Source of the DNA: Molossus alvarezi
Lineage: Eukaryota; Chordata; Mammalia; Chiroptera; Molossidae
Length of the DNA: 64,000 nucleotides
Assembly (NCBI GenBank): GCA_037176705.1
Contig: JBAWUJ010000076.1
Coordinates: 186,001 to 250,000 of the forward strand
Reading direction: 5' to 3'
Below the pieces are notes generated by a model. It made no database searches. It was not told where the DNA came from and was given only the letters and a program-made list of their open reading frames with translations. Positions 21,859 to 33,802 of this stretch are shown one piece after another. The first letter of the stretch is position 1. Each line of letters begins with the position of its first letter. Made by a program: the position numbers and the translations under genes.

Positions 21859-21979
21859 AAAGCCTACAGCACCCGGCATTCCCAGGCGGTCTCCCATCCA
21901 AGTCCTGACCGGGCCCGACCCTGCTTAGCTTCCCAGAACCCACGAGATCGGGCGCGTTCAGGGTGGTATGGCCGGAGAC
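21859..21979 (-). rRNA. 5S rRNA gene, array copy 38
   Basis: Allele A42U. Spacer type G. Confidence 0.93.
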
Positions 21980-22451
21980 GTTGGCGGCCGCCTCCAGGCG
22001 CCCTAAGAGTCCAGCGCCGGGGCTGGCAGCCCCCCGGGCAGCCCCCCCGGCCGCCAGGCGGAGCGCGGACCGGCCCCTCTCAGCTCTCGGGGACCCAGGC
22101 GCGCGGTCCGTCCCGCCCAGCCTCGAACCAGGTCCTCACCGCGGAGCTCGGCAGGCCGCGCATGCGCAGTCCAGGGGCCCCAAGGTCTGCGCCTGGGGGG
22201 CCGGGGGTCCGCCCCTCGGGGCTGCGCTGCCCCACCGGGGGGGGCGCGGGCGCCCGCGAGTTGCGGCGCCTTGCTCGGCGGCCTGCTGGTGTGCGGCTGG
22301 GGCGTGCGGGGATCCCCTCTGGGCCCCAGATTCCCTCGCTCGGCCCCCGGCGTGGGCTGGGGCGCGTGCGTGCGTGGGCTGCGTGGCCCTCGGCCCGAAG
22401 CGCGGCAGGTGCGCAGCTGGCTGGCTGTGGGGGGACCAAAAAGGAGCGGCA

Positions 22452-22572
22452 AAAGCCTACAGCACCCGGCATTCCCAGGCGGTCTCCCATCCAAGTCCTG
22501 ACCGGGCCCGACCCTGCTTAGCTTCCCAGATCCCACGAGATCGGGCGCGTTCAGGGTGGTATGGCCGGAGAC
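22452..22572 (-). rRNA. 5S rRNA gene, array copy 39
   Basis: Consensus allele. Spacer type H. Confidence 0.93.
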
Positions 22573-23042
22573 GTTGGCGGCCGCCTCCAGGCGCCCTAAG
22601 AGTCCAGCGCCGGGGCTGGCAGCCCCCCGGGCAGCCCCCCCGGCCGCCAGGCGGAGCGCGGACCGGCCCCTCTCAGCTCTCGGGGACCCAGGCGCGCGGT
22701 CCGTCCCGCCCAGCCTCGAACCAGGTCCTCACCGCGGAGCTCGGCAGGCCGCGCATGCGCAGTCCAGGGGCCCCAAGGTCTGCGCCTGGGGGGCCGGGGG
22801 GTCCGCCCCACGGGGCTGCGCTGCCCCACCGGCGGGCGCGGGCGCCCGCGAGTTGCGGCGCCTTGCGCGGCGGCCTGCTGGTGTGCTGCTGGGGCGTGGG
22901 GGGTCCCCTCTGGGCCCCAGATTCCCTCGCTCGGCCCCCGGCGTGGGCTGGGGCGCGTGCGTGCGTGGGCTGCGTGGCCCTCGGCCCGAAGCGCGGCAGG
23001 TGCGCAGCTGGCTGACTATGGGGGGACCAAAAAGGAGCGGCA

Positions 23043-23163
23043 AAAGCCTACAGCACCCGGCATTCCCAGGCGGTCTCCCATCCAAGTCCTGACCGGGCCC
23101 GACCCTGCTTAGCTTCCCAGATCCCACGAGATCGGGCGCGTTCAGGGTGGTATGGCCGGAGAC
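23043..23163 (-). rRNA. 5S rRNA gene, array copy 40
   Basis: Consensus allele; GACTAT variant in its 3' flank. Spacer type I. Confidence 0.93.
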
Positions 23164-23632
23164 GTTGGCGGCCGCCTCCAGGCGCCCTAAGAGTCCAGCG
23201 CCTGGGCTGGCAGCCCCCCGGGCAGCCCCCCGGCCGCCAGGCGGAGCGCGGACCGGCCCCTCTCAGCTCTCGGGGACCCAGGCGCGCGGTCCGTCCCGCC
23301 CAGCCTCGAACCAGGTCCTCACCGCGGAGCTCGGCAGGCCGCGCATGCGCAGTCCAGGGGCCCCAAGGTCTGCGCCTGGGGGGCCGGGGGGTCCGCCCCA
23401 CGGGGCTGCGCTGCCCCACCGGCGGGCGCGGGCGCCCGCGAGTTGCGGCGCCTTGCGCGGCGGCCTGCTGGTGTGCTGCTGGGGCGTGGGGGGTCCCCTC
23501 TGGGCCCCAGATTCCCTCGCTCGGCCCCCGGCGTGGGCTGGGGCGCGTGCGTGCGTGGGCTGCGTGGCCCTCGGCCCGAAGCGCGGCAGGTGCGCAGCTG
23601 GCTGGCTGTGGGGGGACCAAAAAGGAGCGGCA

Positions 23633-23753
23633 AAAGCCTACAGCACCCGGCATTCCCAGGCGGTCTCCCATCCAAGTCCTGACCGGGCCCGACCCTGCTT
23701 AGCTTCCCAGATCCCACGAGATCGGGCGCGTTCAGGGTGGTATGGCCGGAGAC
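23633..23753 (-). rRNA. 5S rRNA gene, array copy 41
   Basis: Consensus allele. Spacer type F. Confidence 0.93.
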
Positions 23754-24222
23754 GTTGGCGGCCGCCTCCAGGCGCCCTAAGAGTCCAGCGCCTGGGCTGG
23801 CAGCCCCCCGGGCAGCTCCCCCGGCCGCCAGGCGGAGCGCGGACCGGCCCCTCTCAGCTCTCGGGGACCCAGGCGCGCGGTCCGTCCCGCCCAGCCTCGA
23901 ACCAGGTCCTCACCGCGGAGCTCGGCAGGCAGCGCATGCGCAGTCCAGGGGCCCCAAGGTCTGCGCCTGGGGGGCCGGGGGTCCGCCCCTCGGGGCTGCG
24001 CTGCCCCACCTGCGGGCGCGGGCGCCCGCCAGTTGCGGCGCCTTGCGCGGCGGCCTGCTGGTGTGCTGCTGGGGCGTGCGGGGTCCCCTCTGGGCCCCAG
24101 ATTCCCTCGCTCGGCCCCCGGCGTGGGCTGGGGCGCGTGCGTGCGTGGGCTGCATGGCCCTCGGCCCGAAGCGCGGCAGGTGCGCAGCTGGCTGGCTGTG
24201 GGGGGACCAAAAAGGAGCGGCA

Positions 24223-24343
24223 AAAGCCTACAGCACCCGGCATTCCCAGGCGGTCTCCCATCCAAGTCCTGACCGGGCCCGACCCTGCTTAGCTTCCCAG
24301 AACCCACGAGATCGGGCGCGTTCAGGGTGGTATGGCCGGAGAC
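24223..24343 (-). rRNA. 5S rRNA gene, array copy 42
   Basis: Allele A42U. Spacer type G. Confidence 0.93.
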
Positions 24344-24815
24344 GTTGGCGGCCGCCTCCAGGCGCCCTAAGAGTCCAGCGCCGGGGCTGGCAGCCCCCCG
24401 GGCAGCCCCCCCGGCCGCCAGGCGGAGCGCGGACCGGCCCCTCTCAGCTCTCGGGGACCCAGGCGCGCGGTCCGTCCCGCCCAGCCTCGAACCAGGTCCT
24501 CACCGCGGAGCTCGGCAGGCCGCGCATGCGCAGTCCAGGGGCCCCAAGGTCTGCGCCTGGGGGGCCGGGGGTCCGCCCCTCGGGGCTGCGCTGCCCCACC
24601 GGGGGGGGCGCGGGCGCCCGCGAGTTGCGGCGCCTTGCTCGGCGGCCTGCTGGTGTGCGGCTGGGGCGTGCGGGGATCCCCTCTGGGCCCCAGATTCCCT
24701 CGCTCGGCCCCCGGCGTGGGCTGGGGCGCGTGCGTGCGTGGGCTGCGTGGCCCTCGGCCCGAAGCGCGGCAGGTGCGCAGCTGGCTGGCTGTGGGGGGAC
24801 CAAAAAGGAGCGGCA

Positions 24816-24936
24816 AAAGCCTACAGCACCCGGCATTCCCAGGCGGTCTCCCATCCAAGTCCTGACCGGGCCCGACCCTGCTTAGCTTCCCAGATCCCAC
24901 GAGATCGGGCGCGTTCAGGGTGGTATGGCCGGAGAC
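24816..24936 (-). rRNA. 5S rRNA gene, array copy 43
   Basis: Consensus allele. Spacer type T. Confidence 0.93.
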
Positions 24937-25406
24937 GTTGGCGGCCGCCTCCAGGCGCCCTAAGAGTCCAGCGCCTGGGCTGGCAGCCCCCCGGGCAGCC
25001 CCCCCGGCCGCCAGGCGGAGCGCGGACCGGCCCCTCTCAGCTCTCGGGGACCCAGGCGCGCGGTCCGTCCCGCCCAGCCTCGAACCAGGTCCTCACCGCG
25101 GAGCTCGGCAGGCCGCGCATGCGCAGTCCAGGGGCCCCAAGGTCTGCGCCTGGGGGGCCGGGGGGTCCGCCCCACGGGGCTGCGCTGCCCCACCGGCGGG
25201 CGCGGGCGCCCGCGAGTTGCGGCGCCTTGCGCGGCGGCCTGCTGGTGTGCTGCTGGGGCGTGGGGGGTCCCCTCTGGGCCCCAGATTCCCTCGCTCGGCC
25301 CCCGGCGTGGGCTGGGGCGCGTGCGTGCGTGGGCTGCGTGGCCCTCGGCCCGAAGCGCGGCAGGTGCGCAGCTGGCTGACTATGGGGGGACCAAAAAGGA
25401 GCGGCA

Positions 25407-25527
25407 AAAGCCTACAGCACCCGGCATTCCCAGGCGGTCTCCCATCCAAGTCCTGACCGGGCCCGACCCTGCTTAGCTTCCCAGATCCCACGAGATCGGG
25501 CGCGTTCAGGGTGGTATGGCCGGAGAC
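25407..25527 (-). rRNA. 5S rRNA gene, array copy 44
   Basis: Consensus allele; GACTAT variant in its 3' flank. Spacer type I. Confidence 0.93.
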
Positions 25528-25996
25528 GTTGGCGGCCGCCTCCAGGCGCCCTAAGAGTCCAGCGCCTGGGCTGGCAGCCCCCCGGGCAGCCCCCCGGCCG
25601 CCAGGCGGAGCGCGGACCGGCCCCTCTCAGCTCTCGGGGACCCAGGCGCGCGGTCCGTCCCGCCCAGCCTCGAACCAGGTCCTCACCGCGGAGCTCGGCA
25701 GGCCGCGCATGCGCAGTCCAGGGGCCCCAAGGTCTGCGCCTGGGGGGCCGGGGGGTCCGCCCCACGGGGCTGCGCTGCCCCACCGGCGGGCGCGGGCGCC
25801 CGCGAGTTGCGGCGCCTTGCGCGGCGGCCTGCTGGTGTGCTGCTGGGGCGTGGGGGGTCCCCTCTGGGCCCCAGATTCCCTCGCTCGGCCCCCGGCGTGG
25901 GCTGGGGCGCGTGCGTGCGTGGGCTGCGTGGCCCTCGGCCCGAAGCGCGGCAGGTGCGCAGCTGGCTGGCTGTGGGGGGACCAAAAAGGAGCGGCA

Positions 25997-26117
25997 AAAG
26001 CCTACAGCACCCGGCATTCCCAGGCGGTCTCCCATCCAAGTCCTGACCGGGCCCGACCCTGCTTAGCTTCCCAGATCCCACGAGATCGGGCGCGTTCAGG
26101 GTGGTATGGCCGGAGAC
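25997..26117 (-). rRNA. 5S rRNA gene, array copy 45
   Basis: Consensus allele. Spacer type M; unlike other M spacers it is followed by a U109 gene. Confidence 0.93.
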
Positions 26118-26587
26118 GTTGGCGGCCGCCTCCAGGCGCCCTAAGAGTCCAGCGCCTGGGCTGGCAGCCCCCCGGGCAGCCCCCCCGGCCGCCAGGCGGA
26201 GCGCGGACCGGCCCCTCTCAGCACTCGGGGACCCAGGCGCGCGGTCCGTCCCGCCCAGCCTCGAACCAGGTCCTCACCGCGGAGCTCGGCAGGCAGCGCA
26301 TGCGCAGTCCAGGGGCCCCAAGGTCTGCGCCTGGGGGGCCGGGGGTCCGCCCCTCGGGGCTGCGCTGCCCCACCGGCGGGCGCGGGCGCCCGCGAGTTGC
26401 GGCGCCTTGCTCGGCGGCCTGCTGGTGTGCGGCTGGGGCGTGCGGGGATCCCCTCTGGGCCCCAGATTCCCTCGCTCGGCCCCCGGCGTGGGCTGGGGCG
26501 CGTGCGTGCGTGGGCTGCGTGGCCCTCGGCCCGAAGCGCGGCAGGTGCGCAGCTGGCTGGCTGTGGGGGGACCAAAAAGGAGCGGCA

Positions 26588-26708
26588 AAAGCCTACAGCA
26601 CCCGGCATTCCCAGGCGGTCTCCCATCCAAGTCCTGACCGGGCCCGACCCTGCTTAGCTTCCCAGATCCCACGAGATCGGGCGCGTTCAGGGTGGTATGG
26701 CCGGAGAC
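26588..26708 (-). rRNA. 5S rRNA gene, array copy 46
   Basis: Consensus allele. Spacer type M. Confidence 0.93.
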
Positions 26709-27178
26709 GTTGGCGGCCGCCTCCAGGCGCCCTAAGAGTCCAGCGCCTGGGCTGGCAGCCCCCCGGGCAGCCCCCCCGGCCGCCAGGCGGAGCGCGGACC
26801 GGCCCCTCTCAGCACTCGGGGACCCAGGCGCGCGGTCCGTCCCGCCCAGCCTCGAACCAGGTCCTCACCGCGGAGCTCGGCAGGCAGCGCATGCGCAGTC
26901 CAGGGGCCCCAAGGTCTGCGCCTGGGGGGCCGGGGGTCCGCCCCTCGGGGCTGCGCTGCCCCACCGGCGGGCGCGGGCGCCCGCGAGTTGCGGCGCCTTG
27001 CTCGGCGGCCTGCTGGTGTGCGGCTGGGGCGTGCGGGGATCCCCTCTGGGCCCCAGATTCCCTCGCTCGGCCCCCGGCGTGGGCTGGGGCGCGTGCGTGC
27101 GTGGGCTGCGTGGCCCTCGGCCCGAAGCGCGGCAGGTGCGCAGCTGGCTGGCTGTGGGGGGACCAAAAAGGAGCGGCA

Positions 27179-27299
27179 AAAGCCTACAGCGCCCGGCATT
27201 CCCAGGCGGTCTCCCATCCAAGTCCTGACCGGGCCCGACCCTGCTTAGCTTCCCAGATCCCACGAGATCGGGCGCGTTCAGGGTGGTATGGCCGGAGAC
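27179..27299 (-). rRNA. 5S rRNA gene, array copy 47
   Basis: Allele U109C. Spacer type J. Confidence 0.93.
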
Positions 27300-27769
27300 G
27301 TTGGCGGCCGCCTCCAGGCGCCCTAAGAGTCCAGCGCCTGGGCTGGCAGCCCCCCGGGCAGCCCCCCCGGCCGCCAGGCGGAGCGCGGACCGGCCCCTCT
27401 CAGCACTCGGGGACCCAGGCGCGCGGTCCATCCCGCCCAGCCTCGAACCAGGTCCTCACCGCGGAGCTCGGCAGGCAGCGCATGCGCAGTCCAGGGGCCC
27501 CAAGGTCTGCGCCTGGGGGGCCGGGGGTCCGCCCCTCGGGGCTGCGCTGCCCCACCGGCGGGCGCGGGCGCCCGCGAGTTGCGGCGCCTTGCTCGGCGGC
27601 CTGCTGGTGTGCGGCTGGGGCTTGCGGGGATCCCCTCTGGGCCCCAGATTCCCTCGCTCGGCCCCCGGCGTGGGCTGGGGCGCGTGCGTGCGTGGGCTGC
27701 GTGGCCCTCGGCCCGAAGCGCGGCAGGTGCGCAGCTGGCTGGCTGTGGGGGGACCAAAAAGGAGCGGCA

Positions 27770-27890
27770 AAAGCCTACAGCGCCCGGCATTCCCAGGCGG
27801 TCTCCCATCCAAGTCCTGACCGGGCCCGACCCTGCTTAGCTTCCCAGATCCCACGAGATCGGGCGCGTTCAGGGTGGTATGGCCGGAGAC
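27770..27890 (-). rRNA. 5S rRNA gene, array copy 48
   Basis: Allele U109C. Spacer type O. Confidence 0.93.
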
Positions 27891-28360
27891 GTTGGCGGCC
27901 GCCTCCAGGCGCCCTAAGAGTCCAGCGCCTGGGCTGGCAGCCCCCCGGGCAGCCCCCCGGCCGCCAGGCGGAGCGCGGACCGGCCCCTCTCAGCTCTCGG
28001 GGACCCAGGCGCGCGGTCCGTCCCGCCCAGCCTCGAACCAGGTCCTCACCGCGGAGCTCGGCAGGCCGCGCATGCGCAGTCCAGGGGCCCCAAGGTCTGC
28101 GCCTGGGGGGCCGGGGGGTCCGCCCCACGGGGCTGCGCTGCCCCACCGGCGGGCGCGGGCGCCCGCGAGTTGCGGCGCCTTGCGCGGCGGCCTGCTGGTG
28201 TGCTGCTGGGGCGTGGGGGGATCCCCTCTGGGCCCCAGATTCCCTCGCTCGGCCCCCGGCGTGGGCTGGGGCGCGTGCGTGCGTGGGCTGCGTGGCCCTC
28301 GGCCCGAAGCGCGGCAGGTGCGCAGCTGGCTGGCTGTGGGGGGACCAAAAAGGAGCGGCA

Positions 28361-28481
28361 AAAGCCTACAGCACCCGGCATTCCCAGGCGGTCTCCCATC
28401 CAAGTCCTGACCGGGCCCGACCCTGCTTAGCTTCCCAGATCCCACGAGATCGGGCGCGTTCAGGGTGGTATGGCCGGAGAC
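28361..28481 (-). rRNA. 5S rRNA gene, array copy 49
   Basis: Consensus allele. Spacer type E in the same variant form as copy 28. Confidence 0.93.
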
Positions 28482-28952
28482 GTTGGCGGCCGCCTCCAGG
28501 CGCCCTAAGAGTCCAGCGCCGGGACTGGCAGCCCCCGGGCAGCCCCCCCGGCCGCCAGGCGGAGCGCGGACCGGCCCCTCTCAGCTCTCGGGGACCCAGG
28601 CGCGCGGTCCGTCCCGCCCAGCCTCGAACCAGGTCCTCACCGCGGAGCTCGGCAGGCAGCGCATGCGCTGTCCAGGGGCCACAAGGTCTGCGCCTGGGGG
28701 GCCGGGGGGTCCGCCCCACGGGGCTGCGCTGCCCCACCGGGGGGGCCGCGGGCGCCCGCGAGTTGCGGCGCCTTGCGCGGCGGCCTGCTGGTGTGCTGCT
28801 GGGGCGTGGGGGGTCCCCTCTGGGCCCCAGATTCCCTCGCTAGGCCCCCGGCGTGGGCTGGGGCGCGTGCGTGCGTGGGCTGCGTGGCCCTCGGCCCGAA
28901 GCGCGGCAGGTGCGCAGCTGGCTGGCTGTGGGGGGACCAAAAAGGAGCGGCA

Positions 28953-29073
28953 AAAGCCTACAGCACCCGGCATTCCCAGGCGGTCTCCCATCCAAGTCCT
29001 GACCGGGCCCGACCCTGCTTAGCTTCCCAGATCCCACGAGATCGGGCGCGTTCAGGGTGGTATGGCCGGAGAC
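28953..29073 (-). rRNA. 5S rRNA gene, array copy 50
   Basis: Consensus allele. Spacer type P with a private T at 29235, newer than its duplication from copy 29. Confidence 0.93.
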
Positions 29074-29546
29074 GTTGGCGGCCGCCTCCAGGCGCCCTAA
29101 GAGTCCAGCGCCTGGGCTGGCAGCCCCCCGGGCAGCCCCCCCGGCCGCCAGGCGGAGCGCGGACCGGCCCCTCTCAGCTCTCGGGGACCCAGGCGCGCGG
29201 TCCGTCCCGCCCAGCCTCGAACCAGGTCCTCACCTCGGAGCTCGGCAGGCAGCGCATGCGCAGTCCAGGGTCCCCAAGGTCTGCGCCTGGGGGGCCGGGG
29301 GGTCCGCCCCACGGGGCTGCGCTGCCCCACCGGGGGGGGGCGCGGGCGCCCGCGAGTTGCGGCGCCTTGCGCGGCGGCCTGCTGGTGTGCTGCTGGGGCG
29401 TGGGGGGTCCCCTCTGGGCCCCAGATTCCCTCGCTCGGCCCCCGGCGTGGGCTGGGGCGCGTGCGTGCGTGGGCTGCGTGGCCCTCGGCCCGAAGCGCGG
29501 CAGGTGCGCAGCTGGCTGGCTGTGGGGGTACCAAAAAGGAGCGGCA

Positions 29547-29667
29547 AAAGCCTACAGCACCCGGCATTCCCAGGCGGTCTCCCATCCAAGTCCTGACCGG
29601 GCCCGACCCTGCTTAGCTTCCCAGATCCCACGAGATCGGGCGCGTTCAGGGTGGTATGGCCGGAGAC
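29547..29667 (-). rRNA. 5S rRNA gene, array copy 51
   Basis: Consensus allele. Spacer type F. Confidence 0.93.
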
Positions 29668-30136
29668 GTTGGCGGCCGCCTCCAGGCGCCCTAAGAGTCC
29701 AGCGCCTGGGCTGGCAGCCCCCCGGGCAGCTCCCCCGGCCGCCAGGCGGAGCGCGGACCGGCCCCTCTCAGCTCTCGGGGACCCAGGCGCGCGGTCCGTC
29801 CCGCCCAGCCTCGAACCAGGTCCTCACCGCGGAGCTCGGCAGGCAGCGCATGCGCAGTCCAGGGGCCCCAAGGTCTGCGCCTGGGGGGCCGGGGGTCCGC
29901 CCCTCGGGGCTGCGCTGCCCCACCTGCGGGCGCGGGCGCCCGCCAGTTGCGGCGCCTTGCGCGGCGGCCTGCTGGTGTGCTGCTGGGGCGTGCGGGGTCC
30001 CCTCTGGGCCCCAGATTCCCTCGCTCGGCCCCCGGCGTGGGCTGGGGCGCGTGCGTGCGTGGGCTGCATGGCCCTCGGCCCGAAGCGCGGCAGGTGCGCA
30101 GCTGGCTGGCTGTGGGGGGACCAAAAAGGAGCGGCA

Positions 30137-30257
30137 AAAGCCTACAGCACCCGGCATTCCCAGGCGGTCTCCCATCCAAGTCCTGACCGGGCCCGACCCT
30201 GCTTAGCTTCCCAGAACCCACGAGATCGGGCGCGTTCAGGGTGGTATGGCCGGAGAC
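30137..30257 (-). rRNA. 5S rRNA gene, array copy 52
   Basis: Allele A42U. Spacer type Q. Confidence 0.93.
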
Positions 30258-30727
30258 GTTGGCGGCCGCCTCCAGGCGCCCTAAGAGTCCAGCGCCGGGG
30301 CTGGCAGCCCCCCGGGCAGCCCCCCCGGCCGCCAGGCGGAGCGCGGACCGGCCCCTCTCAGCTCTCGGGGACCCAGGCGCGCGGTCCGTCCCGCCCAGCC
30401 TCGAACCAGGTCCTCACCGCGGAGCTCGGCAGGCCGCGCATGCGCAGTCCAGGGGCCCCAAGGTCTGCGCCTGGGGGGCCGGGGGGTCCGCCCCACGGGG
30501 CTGCGCTGCCCCACCGGCGGGCGCGGGCGCCCGCGAGTTGCGGCGCCTTGCGCGGCGGCCTGCTGGTGTGCTGCTGGGGCGTGGGGGGTCCCCTCTGGGC
30601 CCCAGATTCCCTCGCTCGGCCCCCGGCGTGGGCTGGGGCGCGTGCGTGCGTGGGCTGCGTGGCCCTCGGCCCGAAGCGCGGCAGGTGCGCAGCTGGCTGG
30701 CTGTGGGGGGACCAAAAAGGAGCGGCA

Positions 30728-30848
30728 AAAGCCTACAGCACCCGGCATTCCCAGGCGGTCTCCCATCCAAGTCCTGACCGGGCCCGACCCTGCTTAGCTT
30801 CCCAGATCCCACGAGATCGGGCGCGTTCAGGGTGGTATGGCCGGAGAC
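30728..30848 (-). rRNA. 5S rRNA gene, array copy 53
   Basis: Consensus allele. Spacer type M. Confidence 0.93.
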
Positions 30849-31318
30849 GTTGGCGGCCGCCTCCAGGCGCCCTAAGAGTCCAGCGCCTGGGCTGGCAGCC
30901 CCCCGGGCAGCCCCCCCGGCCGCCAGGCGGAGCGCGGACCGGCCCCTCTCAGCACTCGGGGACCCAGGCGCGCGGTCCGTCCCGCCCAGCCTCGAACCAG
31001 GTCCTCACCGCGGAGCTCGGCAGGCAGCGCATGCGCAGTCCAGGGGCCCCAAGGTCTGCGCCTGGGGGGCCGGGGGTCCGCCCCTCGGGGCTGCGCTGCC
31101 CCACCGGCGGGCGCGGGCGCCCGCGAGTTGCGGCGCCTTGCTCGGCGGCCTGCTGGTGTGCGGCTGGGGCGTGCGGGGATCCCCTCTGGGCCCCAGATTC
31201 CCTCGCTCGGCCCCCGGCGTGGGCTGGGGCGCGTGCGTGCGTGGGCTGCGTGGCCCTCGGCCCGAAGCGCGGCAGGTGCGCAGCTGGCTGGCTGTGGGGG
31301 GACCAAAAAGGAGCGGCA

Positions 31319-31439
31319 AAAGCCTACAGCGCCCGGCATTCCCAGGCGGTCTCCCATCCAAGTCCTGACCGGGCCCGACCCTGCTTAGCTTCCCAGATCC
31401 CACGAGATCGGGCGCGTTCAGGGTGGTATGGCCGGAGAC
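31319..31439 (-). rRNA. 5S rRNA gene, array copy 54
   Basis: Allele U109C. Spacer type U, chimeric: R near the gene, A-like distally. Confidence 0.93.
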
Positions 31440-31908
31440 GTTGGCGGCCGCCTCCAGGCGCCCTAAGAGTCCAGCGCCTGGGCTGGCAGCCCCCCGGGCA
31501 GCCCCCCCGGCCGCCAGGCGGAGCGCGGACCGGCCCCTCTCAGCACTCGGGGACCCAGGCGCGCGGTCCATCCCGCCCAGCCTCGAACCAGGTCCTCACC
31601 GCGGAGCTCGGCAGGCAGCGCATGCGCAGTCCAGGGGCCCCAAGGTCTGCGCCTGGGGGGCCGGGGGTCCGCCCCTCGGGGCTGCGCTGCCCCACCGGCG
31701 GGCGCGGGCGCCCGCGAGTTGCGGCGCCTTGCGCGGCGGCCTGCTGGTGTGCTGCTGGGGCGTGGGGGGTCCCCTCTGGGCCCCAGATTCCCTCGCTCGG
31801 CCCCCGGCGTGGGCTGGGGCGCGTGCGTGCGTGGGCTGCGTGGCCCTCGGCCCGAAGCGCGGCAGGTGCGCAGCTGGCTGGCTGTGGGGGGACCAAAAAG
31901 GAGCGGCA

Positions 31909-32029
31909 AAAGCCTACAGCACCCGGCATTCCCAGGCGGTCTCCCATCCAAGTCCTGACCGGGCCCGACCCTGCTTAGCTTCCCAGATCCCACGAGATCG
32001 GGCGCGTTCAGGGTGGTATGGCCGGAGAC
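31909..32029 (-). rRNA. 5S rRNA gene, array copy 55
   Basis: Consensus allele. Spacer type V, chimeric: F near the gene, A-like distally. Confidence 0.93.
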
Positions 32030-32498
32030 GTTGGCGGCCGCCTCCAGGCGCCCTAAGAGTCCAGCGCCTGGGCTGGCAGCCCCCCGGGCAGCTCCCCCGG
32101 CCGCCAGGCGGAGCGCGGACCGGCCCCTCTCAGCTCTCGGGGACCCAGGCGCGCGGTCCGTCCCGCCCAGCCTCGAACCAGGTCCTCACCGCGGAGCTCG
32201 GCAGGCAGCGCATGCGCAGTCCAGGGGCCCCAAGGTCTGCGCCTGGGGGGCCGGGGGTCCGCCCCTCGGGGCTGCGCTGCCCCACCGGCGGGCGCGGGCG
32301 CCCGCGAGTTGCGGCGCCTTGCGCGGCGGCCTGCTGGTGTGCTGCTGGGGCGTGGGGGGTCCCCTCTGGGCCCCAGATTCCCTCGCTCGGCCCCCGGCGT
32401 GGGCTGGGGCGCGTGCGTGCGTGGGCTGCGTGGCCCTCGGCCCGAAGCGCGGCAGGTGCGCAGCTGGCTGGCTGTGGGGGGACCAAAAAGGAGCGGCA

Positions 32499-32619
32499 AA
32501 AGCCTACAGCACCCGGCATTCCCAGGCGGTCTCCCATCCAAGTCCTGACCGGGCCCGACCCTGCTTAGCTTCCCAGATCCCACGAGATCGGGCGCGTTCA
32601 GGGTGGTATGGCCGGAGAC
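32499..32619 (-). rRNA. 5S rRNA gene, array copy 56
   Basis: Consensus allele. Spacer type F. Confidence 0.93.
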
Positions 32620-33088
32620 GTTGGCGGCCGCCTCCAGGCGCCCTAAGAGTCCAGCGCCTGGGCTGGCAGCCCCCCGGGCAGCTCCCCCGGCCGCCAGGCG
32701 GAGCGCGGACCGGCCCCTCTCAGCTCTCGGGGACCCAGGCGCGCGGTCCGTCCCGCCCAGCCTCGAACCAGGTCCTCACCGCGGAGCTCGGCAGGCAGCG
32801 CATGCGCAGTCCAGGGGCCCCAAGGTCTGCGCCTGGGGGGCCGGGGGTCCGCCCCTCGGGGCTGCGCTGCCCCACCTGCGGGCGCGGGCGCCCGCCAGTT
32901 GCGGCGCCTTGCGCGGCGGCCTGCTGGTGTGCTGCTGGGGCGTGCGGGGTCCCCTCTGGGCCCCAGATTCCCTCGCTCGGCCCCCGGCGTGGGCTGGGGC
33001 GCGTGCGTGCGTGGGCTGCATGGCCCTCGGCCCGAAGCGCGGCAGGTGCGCAGCTGGCTGGCTGTGGGGGGACCAAAAAGGAGCGGCA

Positions 33089-33209
33089 AAAGCCTACAGC
33101 ACCCGGCATTCCCAGGCGGTCTCCCATCCAAGTCCTGACCGGGCCCGACCCTGCTTAGCTTCCCAGAACCCACGAGATCGGGCGCGTTCAGGGTGGTATG
33201 GCCGGAGAC
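33089..33209 (-). rRNA. 5S rRNA gene, array copy 57
   Basis: Allele A42U. Spacer type G. Confidence 0.93.
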
Positions 33210-33681
33210 GTTGGCGGCCGCCTCCAGGCGCCCTAAGAGTCCAGCGCCGGGGCTGGCAGCCCCCCGGGCAGCCCCCCCGGCCGCCAGGCGGAGCGCGGAC
33301 CGGCCCCTCTCAGCTCTCGGGGACCCAGGCGCGCGGTCCGTCCCGCCCAGCCTCGAACCAGGTCCTCACCGCGGAGCTCGGCAGGCCGCGCATGCGCAGT
33401 CCAGGGGCCCCAAGGTCTGCGCCTGGGGGGCCGGGGGTCCGCCCCTCGGGGCTGCGCTGCCCCACCGGGGGGGGCGCGGGCGCCCGCGAGTTGCGGCGCC
33501 TTGCTCGGCGGCCTGCTGGTGTGCGGCTGGGGCGTGCGGGGATCCCCTCTGGGCCCCAGATTCCCTCGCTCGGCCCCCGGCGTGGGCTGGGGCGCGTGCG
33601 TGCGTGGGCTGCGTGGCCCTCGGCCCGAAGCGCGGCAGGTGCGCAGCTGGCTGGCTGTGGGGGGACCAAAAAGGAGCGGCA

Positions 33682-33802
33682 AAAGCCTACAGCACCCGGC
33701 ATTCCCAGGCGGTCTCCCATCCAAGTCCTGACCGGGCCCGACCCTGCTTAGCTTCCCAGATCCCACGAGATCGGGCGCGTTCAGGGTGGTATGGCCGGAG
33801 AC
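33682..33802 (-). rRNA. 5S rRNA gene, array copy 58
   Basis: Consensus allele. Spacer type H. Confidence 0.93.

Larger units (their letters stand above)
21269..25996. repeat. 8-unit duplicated block, first copy (units 37-44)
   Basis: Spacer order F G H I F G T I. All nine unit boundaries recur at a constant offset of 11,230 bp (19 units). Confidence 0.85.
26588..31318. repeat. 8-unit duplicated block, second copy (units 46-53)
   Basis: Same order and rare variants as units 25-32. The similarity continues into the gene-proximal half of unit 54, then stops, marking the junction. Unit 50 has one private base (29235). Confidence 0.87.
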
